From assembly GCA_900752545.1 (NCBI GenBank), contig CAADVS010000043.1, positions 1-22,651 of the forward strand: 22,651 nt of DNA. The letters run 5' to 3'. The translations under genes were made by a program, and so were the position numbers. The notes below the pieces were generated by a model. The model ran no database searches. It was given only the letters and a program-made list of their open reading frames with translations, and had not been told where the DNA came from. Source of the DNA: an uncultured Collinsella sp. Lineage in GTDB: Bacteria > Actinomycetota > Coriobacteriia > Coriobacteriales > Coriobacteriaceae. Below, piece by piece: positions 13,551-20,119 of this stretch (position 1 is its first letter; each line of letters begins with the position of its first letter).

Positions 13551-16500
13551 ATGGACGCCATTAACGATTGGGAAAACCAAGCGCTCACCCACAGGAACCG
13601 CCTGGCACCCCATGCGTACTTTATGGGTTACGAGACCGCCGATCTCGCTGCAACGTACAGCCGCGAGCTGTCGCGCGGGTTTGTCCAGCTGTCCGGCTCG
13701 TGGCAGTTCCGCCTCTTTGAGGGCCCCGCTGCCGTCTCCAACGAGGAACTCTCCACGTACAAGCCCGAGTGGGATCACGTGGAGGTTCCGCACCTGTGGC
13801 AGGTGGACGGCTATGGCAACCTTGCCTACACCGACGAGGGTTTCCCGTTCCCGGTTGATCAGCCGTTCGTTCCCTCCGACGACCCCACGGGCGTCTACCA
13901 GCGCATCGTCAACCTTCCCGCCGTTCCTGCCGGCGCTCGCGAGATCATTCGCTTCGACGGCATCGAGAGCTATGGCGAGCTGTACGTCAACGGTCAGTAT
14001 ATCGGCATGACCAAGGGTTCGCGCCTGTCTGCCGAGTTCGACGTGACCGACGCGCTCGTCGAGGGCGACAACCTGTTTGCGGTCAAGGTCCTGCAGTACA
14101 GCGATGGCAGCTACATCGAGGATCAGGACATGTGGTGGGCCTCGGGCATCTTCCGCGATGTGTACCTTATGCAGCGTCCCGCCGCGCACCTGGTCGACTT
14201 TAGGTTCCGCACGCACCGCGAGGGCGATGCCGCTCTGATCACGCTCGATACGGTTGCCGAGGGCGCTTCCCGCGTTGTGTTTACGCTCAGCGATGGCGAG
14301 AACGTGGTGGCTACGGGTGAGTGCGTCGACAGCCATGCCGAGTGCAGCGTGACCGATGCCCACTTCTGGAATCCCGAGGACCCCTTCCTCTACGATCTTA
14401 CGTTTGAGGTCTACGACGGCGACAAGGTGAGCGAGTACGTCCCGCATCGCCAGGGTCTTGCCGAGGTGACGGTCGAGGGCAATCATATCTACCTCAACGG
14501 CACTTACTTTAAAATGCATGGCGTCAACCGCCACGATCACGACGATCACAAGGGCCGCGCCGTGGGCCTCGATCGCATGCGCCGCGACCTGGAGCTCATG
14601 AAGCAGCACAACATCAACGCGGTGCGCACCTCTCACTATGCCAATGACCCGCGCTTCTACGAGCTGTGTGATGAGTATGGCATCATGCTGGTCGCCGAGA
14701 CCGATATGGAGAGCCACGGCTTCGAGAATATCGGCAACATCGCCCTGGTTACCGACGACCCGGCATGGGAGCCGGCCTACGTCGACCGTATTGAGCGCCT
14801 GGTGATGCAGGAGCGCAACCACGCGTGCATCATCATGTGGTCGATGGGCAACGAGAGCGGCTATGGTTGCAACATCCGCGCGATGTACGCCAAGGCTCAC
14901 GAGCTCGATGGTCGTCCGGTCCATTACGAGGAGGATCGCAACGCCGATACCGTCGACGTTATCTCCACCATGTACTCCCGCGTGTCGCAGATGAACGACT
15001 TTGGTGAGCATCCATTCCCCAAGCCGCGCATCAACTGCGAGTACGGTCACTCCATGGGCAACGGCCCCGGAGGCCTGTCCGAGTATCAGGAGGTCTTCGA
15101 TCGCTGGGATTGCATCCAAGGCCAGTTTATCTGGGAATGGTGCGACCACGGTCTGGCTGCTGTGACCGAGGACGGCATTGCCTACGATATGTATGGCGGC
15201 GACAACGGCGATTACCCCAACAACAGCAACTTCTGCATCGATGGCATGGTGTTCCCCTGGCAGCAGCCGAGCCCGGGCCTTACCGAGTACGGCCAGGTCA
15301 TCTGCCCGGTTCGCATGGCTTATGACGCCGAGGCGGGCGAGCTGACTGTCACCAACAAGCGCTGGTTTACCACCCTCGAGGATGTTTGCCTGTCGGCGGA
15401 GACCCTGGTGGACGGCGACGTGGTCTGCCGCAAGACGCTCATGCCCGGTGCGGTTGCCCCCGGTGAGTCCGTCCAGCTTCCGCTGGTGATTCACGAGGCC
15501 GCGGTAGGCGAGACCCTGCTGACTGTGCGCGCCTACACCATGGCCGCTCACGTCTGGTGCGAGCCGATGTTCCAACTGGGCGCAAACCAGTTTGCCATCG
15601 CAAACCATCCGGCGCCGGCCATCGCCGCCCCAGCTCGTCCTGAGCTTACGGTCGAGGAGACCGAGCAGGAGATTCGCATTCACTCCCTCAACGGCGAGCT
15701 GACCTTCAGCAAGGTAAACGGCACCGTGAGCAAGTGGAAGGCATCCGGCCGTGACGTCATGGCCTCTGGTCCCCAGGTTGGTTTTTGGCATCCGCTCGTC
15801 GACAACCACGCCCAGGAGTACGACTCCCTGTGGAAGGACAACTTCATTGATGTAATGCAGACGTCCACCCGCAAGGTTTTTTGGAAGCAGGACGGCAATG
15901 CGGTCGTCGTTACCGTGAGCCAACGTATTGCTCCTCCCGTCCGCGCGTTCGGCATGCGCGTCGAGCTTGTCTACACCGTGCTTCCGAGCGGTCGCGTCGA
16001 CCTCAAGGTTTCCGGCGAGCCCTACGGCGACTATTCGGACATTATCCCGCGCATCGGCATCTCCTTTGAGGTTCCCGGTTGCGATCGTGCCGTCGAGTGG
16101 TATGGCCACGGCCCGGGCGAGAACTATCCGGACTCGCTGCGTGCCAACCCGGTCGGTCATTACCGCACTACGGTCGACGACATGTTCACGCCCTACGTTA
16201 TGCCTCAGGACTGTGCCAACCGCGAGGGTACCCGCTGGGTTGCCCTGCGCTCTAGCCACGGTGATGGCGTGCTGGTGACTCGTCCGGCCGACGCCGCTTC
16301 CAACCCGTTCTCGTTCTCGGCATGGCCCTATAGCTGCGAGGCTATTGATAATGCCAAGCACGTCTACGACCTTGTTCCGGGCGACACGGTCACGGTTAAC
16401 ATCAACGACCAGCTGCTCGGCCTTGGCTCGAACTCTTGGGGTTCCGAGGTGCTCGATTCCTATCGCACCCGTTTTGAGAGCTTCAGCTTTGAGGTGTCCC

Positions 16501-16559
16501 TGCGACCGCTGACGTCTGCCGATTTGGCTCAGGCGCTGGCACCCATTAAGGAGGCATAA
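13551..16559 (+). CDS. ebgA: Beta-galactosidase, GH2 family, EbgA-like large subunit
   Basis: This enzyme hydrolyses terminal beta-galactosides such as lactose. The 1002-aa protein has the GH2 order: an N-terminal jelly-roll domain (GSWQFRLF, VPHLWQVDGYG, RFDGIESYGELYVNG), two beta-sandwich domains, a central TIM barrel and a C-terminal beta-sandwich small-chain domain. Acid/base Glu435 lies in MWSMGNESGYG and nucleophile Glu497 in NCEYGHSMGNGPGG, with the HGVNRHDHD segment of the barrel. No signal peptide is seen, so it is cytosolic. ATG 13551 has AAGGAG about six bases upstream. The three-base gap to the EbgC-like gene, and the divergent LacI gene, point to an ebg-type heteromer rather than a stand-alone LacZ. 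GH2 relatives can prefer other beta-galactosides. Confidence 0.94.
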   Translation: MDAINDWENQALTHRNRLAPHAYFMGYETADLAATYSRELSRGFVQLSGSWQFRLFEGPAAVSNEELSTYKPEWDHVEVPHLWQVDGYGNLAYTDEGFPFPVDQPFVPSDDPTGVYQRIVNLPAVPAGAREIIRFDGIESYGELYVNGQYIGMTKGSRLSAEFDVTDALVEGDNLFAVKVLQYSDGSYIEDQDMWWASGIFRDVYLMQRPAAHLVDFRFRTHREGDAALITLDTVAEGASRVVFTLSDGENVVATGECVDSHAECSVTDAHFWNPEDPFLYDLTFEVYDGDKVSEYVPHRQGLAEVTVEGNHIYLNGTYFKMHGVNRHDHDDHKGRAVGLDRMRRDLELMKQHNINAVRTSHYANDPRFYELCDEYGIMLVAETDMESHGFENIGNIALVTDDPAWEPAYVDRIERLVMQERNHACIIMWSMGNESGYGCNIRAMYAKAHELDGRPVHYEEDRNADTVDVISTMYSRVSQMNDFGEHPFPKPRINCEYGHSMGNGPGGLSEYQEVFDRWDCIQGQFIWEWCDHGLAAVTEDGIAYDMYGGDNGDYPNNSNFCIDGMVFPWQQPSPGLTEYGQVICPVRMAYDAEAGELTVTNKRWFTTLEDVCLSAETLVDGDVVCRKTLMPGAVAPGESVQLPLVIHEAAVGETLLTVRAYTMAAHVWCEPMFQLGANQFAIANHPAPAIAAPARPELTVEETEQEIRIHSLNGELTFSKVNGTVSKWKASGRDVMASGPQVGFWHPLVDNHAQEYDSLWKDNFIDVMQTSTRKVFWKQDGNAVVVTVSQRIAPPVRAFGMRVELVYTVLPSGRVDLKVSGEPYGDYSDIIPRIGISFEVPGCDRAVEWYGHGPGENYPDSLRANPVGHYRTTVDDMFTPYVMPQDCANREGTRWVALRSSHGDGVLVTRPADAASNPFSFSAWPYSCEAIDNAKHVYDLVPGDTVTVNINDQLLGLGSNSWGSEVLDSYRTRFESFSFEVSLRPLTSADLAQALAPIKEA

Positions 16560-16562
16560 GCC

Positions 16563-17018
16563 ATGCATGTCTTTAACTCGCGCGCCGATTTCGACGCTCA
16601 GATGAAGTCCGTCAAGAAGTGGATGCGTACCGGCCAGGCGCTCGACGGCGTTTCTGAACTGCAGCACGATGTGGCGTACTCCATCGGCGACTCGCTGGTG
16701 TACTGGTGGGTCTATGCCCGCGAGGCCGCAACCGCCGACCTGGTCGGTCACCGTCGCTACCATGCCGTGCTCGCTCCGCTCGACGGCGACCTGACCGTCG
16801 AGGTTGCCCCCAAGGCAGGCCTCACCTGCACCCGCGCTTACAGCGATATCGATGATCGCGAGCGCTTTGAGGGGGCGGGGGAGACCGTGACGATTCCCGC
16901 CGGCGGCGTTGCCGTCGTCGAAATTGACGAGGCCTACCGTGTCGTGGCCGATGCCGCGGATCCCCGCGTCGTGGTACTGCACGTGACGGTCGAAGGTTAT
17001 TCCTTCCCCAACAAGTAG
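16563..17018 (+). CDS. ebgC: EbgC-like beta-galactosidase small subunit (YhcH/YjgK/YiaL family)
   Basis: This 151-aa cupin-like protein of the YhcH/YjgK/YiaL (DUF386) family shows VGHRRYHAVLAPLDGDLTVEVAP in mid-sequence and ends in VVLHVTVEGYSFPNK. In E. coli, EbgC associates with EbgA and is needed for full activity of that enzyme. The ATG is three bases after the ebgA stop, and its AAGGAGG ribosome site lies inside the last ebgA codons, so the two are translationally coupled. Free-standing family members are sugar anomerases or sialate-pathway proteins, but the tight pairing with EbgA makes the subunit role most likely. Confidence 0.9.
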   Translation: MHVFNSRADFDAQMKSVKKWMRTGQALDGVSELQHDVAYSIGDSLVYWWVYAREAATADLVGHRRYHAVLAPLDGDLTVEVAPKAGLTCTRAYSDIDDRERFEGAGETVTIPAGGVAVVEIDEAYRVVADAADPRVVVLHVTVEGYSFPNK

Positions 17019-17022
17019 TATT

Positions 17023-17135
17023 CGTCCGCCTGGACGTTTGCTTCGCGCCGTTAAGGGGGATGGCTTTGTTGACTCCCTTTTCCCCATTCCCCTTAGCAGG
17101 TGCGCCGTCCGTGTTTGCACTTGCAGCTCGGACGG
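17023..17135. terminator. Three consecutive stem-loops after ebgC
   Basis: CGTCC-GCCT-GGACG (17023-17036) is followed by TTTGCTT. A 12-bp stem with one G-T pair joins 17052-17063 and 17084-17095. CCGTCCG (17105-17111) pairs with CGGACGG (17129-17135). None has a strong U-run. Together they probably end the ebg transcript or insulate it from the transporter gene 37 bases further on; no clear promoter for that gene was found here. Confidence 0.45.
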
Positions 17136-17171
17136 GTTTAGATGACATTTAATAGATGATTGGGAGGGCTT

Positions 17172-18635
17172 ATGAGCTCTGAAAAACGAGGAACGATTGG
17201 TTCGTTCGCTCTGCTGGGCATGACGGTCGCCGCCGTGTTCGGTATCAAGAACATCATCAACAACAACGCGGCCATCGGCTTAGCAGCCGCGCCGTCGTTC
17301 TTCTTCGCCACGCTTTTGTACTTTGTCCCCTATACCCTGGTTACCGCCGAGTTCGTCGGCCTTAACAAGGACTCCGAGTCGGGCGTGTACGCATGGGTTA
17401 AGACCTCGATGGGTGGTCGCTGGGCGTTCCTGACGGCATTTAGCTACTGGTTCGTTAACCTGTTCTTCTTTGCGTCCGTCCTGCCCAACGTCATCATCTA
17501 CGCGAGCTACGTGTTCTTTGGTGCCAACGCCGAGCTTTCGCAGCTGTGGATCACCATTATCGAGATCGTTGTCTTTGCTATCGCCACGTGGGTTTCGACC
17601 AAGGGCGCTAAGTGGATCGGCTCCATTTCCTCCTTCGGTTCGACCGCGGCTCTCGGCCTGACCGCCGTGTTCATCCTGCTGTCCCTGGCTGCTGCCTTTG
17701 GCGGCGTTGAGTTCGCTACGGCTCCTACTCCCGCTAACATGGCTCCCGACATGAGCAACTTCGCAACTGCGTGGGGCTTCTTCGGTACGCTTGCCTGGAT
17801 CATCCAGGGCGTTGGCGGCGCTGAGTCTGTCGGCGTGTTCCTTAACGACCTTAAGGGTGGCGTCAAGGCCTTCGTGCGCACCGTCGTTATCGCCGGTCTG
17901 ACCATCGGCCTTCTGTATGCAGGCGCTTCGCTGCTGGTTAACCTGTTCATCCCCGAGGGCGGCGTTGCCATCTCCACCGGTATCTTCGACGTATTCGGCG
18001 CTGTCTTTGCCCACTTTGGCATTCCCATGGAAGTGTCTACGCGCGCCATCGGCTTGATCCTTCTCGCCGCCACGCTGGGCTCCCTCATGATGTGGACCTC
18101 TGCTCCCATCAAGGTTTTCTTCACCGAGATCCCCAAGGGTGTCTTTGGTAGCAAGATCGTCGAGCTCAACGAGCACGGCATTCCCGCCCGCGCTGCCTGG
18201 CTGCAGTTCGCCATCGTCGTCCCCATCCTGATCATCCCGGCCCTGGGCTCCGGTAACCTCGACGACCTGCTCATGATCGTCACCAACATGACGGCTGCCA
18301 CCGCTCTGCTCCCGCCGCTGCTGATCCTGCTTGCCTACTTTATGTTGCGCAAGAACTTCGACGCTGCTCCCCGTGGCTTCCGCATGGGTTCGCGCACCTT
18401 TGGCCTGGTCATTGCTGCATTCCTGCTTGTGGTCTTCTGCTTCGTGCTTATCTGCGGCACCATTCCGCTCGATCAGCCGCTGTGGCTGACGCTGGTCTAC
18501 AACGTCGGCGGCGTGGTTGTCTTCCTGGGCCTTGCCGTGATGTGGTACAACCGCTACATCAACCGCCTGCGCGAAACCGATCCCGAGGCTGCTGAGAACG
18601 AGCTTCGCCCCTCCGTCCTCGACATGATGGAGTAG
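17172..18635 (+). CDS. APC-superfamily amino-acid transporter, GadC/YjeM-like
   Basis: This is a 487-aa inner-membrane protein with about 12 hydrophobic spans. The opening GMTVAAVFGIKNIINNNAAIG contains the broken first helix typical of the APC fold. ESGVYAWVKTSMGGRWAFL after the second helix matches the G-G-x-Y-x-W pattern of amino-acid permeases, and IIQGVGGAESVGVFLNDLKG corresponds to helix 6. The overall pattern is closest to the glutamate:GABA antiporter / YjeM branch. The substrate cannot be fixed from sequence; an amino acid is expected. ATG 17172 has GGGAGGG four bases upstream; a TTG twelve bases earlier is in frame but less likely. No decarboxylase gene is adjacent, so an acid-resistance antiporter role is not supported locally. 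It stands alone between ebgC and a strong terminator. Confidence 0.88.
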   Translation: MSSEKRGTIGSFALLGMTVAAVFGIKNIINNNAAIGLAAAPSFFFATLLYFVPYTLVTAEFVGLNKDSESGVYAWVKTSMGGRWAFLTAFSYWFVNLFFFASVLPNVIIYASYVFFGANAELSQLWITIIEIVVFAIATWVSTKGAKWIGSISSFGSTAALGLTAVFILLSLAAAFGGVEFATAPTPANMAPDMSNFATAWGFFGTLAWIIQGVGGAESVGVFLNDLKGGVKAFVRTVVIAGLTIGLLYAGASLLVNLFIPEGGVAISTGIFDVFGAVFAHFGIPMEVSTRAIGLILLAATLGSLMMWTSAPIKVFFTEIPKGVFGSKIVELNEHGIPARAAWLQFAIVVPILIIPALGSGNLDDLLMIVTNMTAATALLPPLLILLAYFMLRKNFDAAPRGFRMGSRTFGLVIAAFLLVVFCFVLICGTIPLDQPLWLTLVYNVGGVVVFLGLAVMWYNRYINRLRETDPEAAENELRPSVLDMME

Positions 18636-18682
18636 CGGCTAGGATTAATCTACGGCTGTGGAATAAATCGATTCCCTTTCCT

Positions 18683-18714
18683 AAGGAGGGGCCTTACGAG
18701 GCCCCTCCTTTTGT
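18683..18714 (+). terminator. Intrinsic terminator of the APC transporter gene
   Basis: A 12-bp perfect stem, AAGGAGGGGCCT (18683-18694) with AGGCCCCTCCTT (18699-18710), has a TACG loop and ends in TTTTGTG. It lies 47 bases after the stop. Confidence 0.93.
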
Positions 18715-18732
18715 GTTTTGGAGCATGGTTTT

Positions 18733-18968
18733 GGACCCTGTGGGCAAAAAATGCCAAATATGAGTACTGTTGCAAAAGAGGTGTCATATTTTTCGGCCTG
18801 TTCTGAGCGAAAATGGGCTCAAAATCAATTTATCTAACCCCCTATAGACGCGATTCGATGGCTTCCAAAACATTAAAATCGGCCAAATCGGCCAATTTAC
18901 TCTCAATTCTGCTGCTACTAAATTTGTGACAGTACTCATATTTGCCACTTTTTGTCCACGGGGTGTCC
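18733..18968. mobile_element. MITE-like element with about 40-bp imperfect inverted ends
   Basis: The left end 18733-18770 and right end 18929-18968 are inverted copies. The inner 16 bases, CAAATATGAGTACTGT (18755-18770), pair perfectly with 18929-18944, and the outer part matches with small gaps starting from GGAC. The roughly 236-bp element is AT-rich against its GC-rich surroundings, has no real coding frame and holds a tandem AATCGGCCA (18877-18894). No target-site duplication is evident. It could be a non-autonomous transposable repeat or a large intergenic palindrome. Confidence 0.55.
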
Positions 18969-19056
18969 GAAAGGGTCCTCGACAAGCATCTAACGCTACA
19001 ATAACTACCACATGGCTGGGTTTGCCAGCCGAATGTACGATGTCGTGGGAGGGGAC

Positions 19057-19305
19057 ATGGTCGAGTTTACAAAGACGATTAAGGATCCGTTGGGATTACA
19101 TGCCCGCCCGGTTGCGCTGCTCTATGACATCATTGCCAAGCATCGTTGCGACGTGTCAGTCAGTATCGGCGATCGCCACACGGATGGCCGCGATGTCATG
19201 GGACTCATGGCTCTCTACGGCGAGTGCGGCGAGGACATCATCTTCCGCGTTTCGGGCGTAGACGAGGCTTCCTGCGTTACGTCGATCAGAAATCTCTCAC
19301 TCTAA
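19057..19305 (+). CDS. HPr-like phosphocarrier protein with Asp at position 46
   Basis: HPr passes phosphate from Enzyme I to PTS sugar permeases. This 82-aa protein has the active-site signature GLHARPVALL with His15 exactly at the HPr number and Arg17 next to it. The second HPr signature reads GRDVMGLMALYG. The residue equivalent to regulatory Ser46 is Asp, which would mimic a permanently phosphorylated seryl site and cannot be modified by HPr kinase. I chose ATG 19057, which has GGAGG four bases upstream and gives canonical numbering; the upstream ATG 19012 would add 15 residues not found in HPr. No Enzyme I gene is adjacent. It stands alone between the MITE-like element and the feo genes, with its own terminator. 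It may be a specialised HPr paralogue rather than the general one. Confidence 0.85.
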   Translation: MVEFTKTIKDPLGLHARPVALLYDIIAKHRCDVSVSIGDRHTDGRDVMGLMALYGECGEDIIFRVSGVDEASCVTSIRNLSL

Positions 19306-19313
19306 GCATGATA

Positions 19314-19350
19314 GGGCGTGGTAAAGGATGGTCCTTTGCCGTGCCCTTTT
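19314..19350 (+). terminator. Intrinsic terminator of the HPr-like gene
   Basis: A 15-bp stem with three G-U pairs (19314-19328 with 19332-19346), loop TGG, is followed by TTTTG. It starts eight bases after the stop codon. Confidence 0.85.
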
Positions 19351-19397
19351 GTTTCGTATAGGAAACTTTTTCGAAATCTGAATGGGGACCCTTTCCA

Positions 19398-19451
19398 AAA
19401 AGTTAACCACGTGTTAGTTTACTAAAGCGAACATAGATGTGGCTAACTTTT
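19398..19451. promoter_or_regulatory. feo upstream region with nested inverted repeats
   Basis: A 13-bp inverted repeat with one mismatch (19398-19410 and 19439-19451, AAAAGTTA...TAACTTTT) encloses TTAGT-TT-ACTAA (19414-19425), a perfect short palindrome. The TTAG/CTAA symmetry recalls DtxR/IdeR-type metal-regulator boxes, and a related palindrome lies before feoB (20026-20045). Iron-dependent control would fit the genes; the regulator is not in the window. Confidence 0.45.
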
Positions 19452-19493
19452 ACCATGTCGATGTGAAGGACGAACTGACGTTAGGAGCCACTC

Positions 19494-19736
19494 ATGTCTT
19501 GCGGACCGCAGATGCCGGCCATGCCGCTTTCGATGGTAAAAGCGGGCGAAACCGTGCGCGTGTCCCGTGTAAAGGGCAATGAGGACATGAAGCACCACCT
19601 CAAGGATCTCGGCTTTGTCGAGGGCAACGAAATCCACGTGGTGAGTTCGAGTGGTGCCAATATCATCGTCACTGTGCTGGGCGCACGCTTTGGCATCGAT
19701 TCCAAGGTTGCCATGCACATCATGACCGTCGGTTAG
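19494..19736 (+). CDS. feoA: FeoA-family protein (first copy)
   Basis: This 80-aa cytosolic SH3-like FeoA domain protein thought to assist FeoB in ferrous iron uptake has the core MPLSMVKAGETVRVSRVKG, then HHLKDLGFVEGNEIHVV, and ends in a strand containing GARFGIDSKVAMHIMTV. The 13-residue N-terminus before MVKAGE carries one Cys (SCGPQMPAMPL). ATG 19494 has AGGAG six bases upstream. A second FeoA gene follows after 39 bases and then feoB, so all three are probably co-transcribed from the palindrome-rich region upstream. Confidence 0.9.
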   Translation: MSCGPQMPAMPLSMVKAGETVRVSRVKGNEDMKHHLKDLGFVEGNEIHVVSSSGANIIVTVLGARFGIDSKVAMHIMTVG

Positions 19737-19775
19737 TCCACAGCATTTGATAAAAACCGAAAGGGGGACAAGAGG

Positions 19776-19997
19776 ATGAAGACGTTGGGTGACGTTAAGG
19801 TGGGCGAGAGCTCCACCATCGTCAAGCTTCACGGTGAGGGCGCGCTTCGCCGCCACCTTATGGACCTGGGGCTCATCAAGGGCACTTCGTTCAAGGTCGT
19901 AAAGGTAGCACCGCTCGGCGATCCGGTCGAGATCAACGTGCGCGGCTACGAGCTTTCCATCCGCAAGGAGGAGGCGGCCGTCGTCGAGGTCCAGTAG
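19776..19997 (+). CDS. feoA: FeoA-family protein (second copy)
   Basis: This 73-aa FeoA domain protein reads MKTLGDVKVGESSTIVKLHGEGALRRHLMDLGLIKGTSFKVVKVAPLGDPVEI..., ending RGYELSIRKEEAAVVEV. The RRHLMDLGLIKG and APLGDPVEI segments are classic FeoA. It is closer to the family consensus than the first copy, whose second half diverges, so the two may have different tasks, for example one binding FeoB and one regulating it. ATG 19776 has AAGGGGG eight bases upstream. The 122-bp gap to feoB is unusually long for this operon and contains two palindromes. Confidence 0.92.
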   Translation: MKTLGDVKVGESSTIVKLHGEGALRRHLMDLGLIKGTSFKVVKVAPLGDPVEINVRGYELSIRKEEAAVVEVQ

Positions 19998-20016
19998 GGG
20001 CTTGCTACGTATATTT

Positions 20017-20052
20017 CTGCAGATAAAGTTAGGTTTTTCTAACTTAATGCAG
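20017..20052. promoter_or_regulatory. Nested palindrome between feoA and feoB, candidate metal-regulator box
   Basis: AAGTTAG (20026-20032) pairs with CTAACTT (20039-20045) across GTTTTT, inside an outer CTGCA/TGCAG pair (20017-20021 and 20048-20052). The TTAG...CTAA symmetry resembles DtxR-type boxes, or it could be a hairpin that tunes feoB expression. Confidence 0.4.
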
Positions 20053-20073
20053 CACTTTGAAGCACATTATCCA

Positions 20074-20099
20074 GCCTGCGCGGAGAAAGCAGCGCAGGC
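20074..20099 (+). promoter_or_regulatory. Stem-loop just upstream of the feoB ribosome site
   Basis: GCCTGCGC (20074-20081) pairs perfectly with GCGCAGGC (20092-20099) over a ten-base loop and stops a few bases before the AAGGAAGAAGGA ribosome site. It lacks a U-run, so it is not an intrinsic terminator. It resembles the hairpin before aspS. Confidence 0.45.
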
Positions 20100-20119
20100 A
20101 CACAAGGAAGAAGGATTGA

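Noticed and set aside
13527..17120. Very long antisense frame opposite ebgA-ebgC
   Set aside because: It is a by-product of strong GC-biased third positions in the real genes; the translation resembles no family. The same holds for the long antisense frames opposite ppc, larA, aspS and feoB.
17160..17171. TTG start four codons upstream for the APC transporter
   Set aside because: The intervening bases GGGAGGG form the ribosome site for ATG 17172, so they are more likely non-coding.
18784..19011. 75-codon minus-strand frame within the MITE-like element
   Set aside because: It arises from repeat sequence and crosses the right inverted end; no protein family resemblance and no ribosome site.
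19012..19056. Upstream ATG adding 15 residues to the HPr-like protein
   Set aside because: The shorter form puts His at 15 and the regulatory position at 46 as in HPr and has a better ribosome site.
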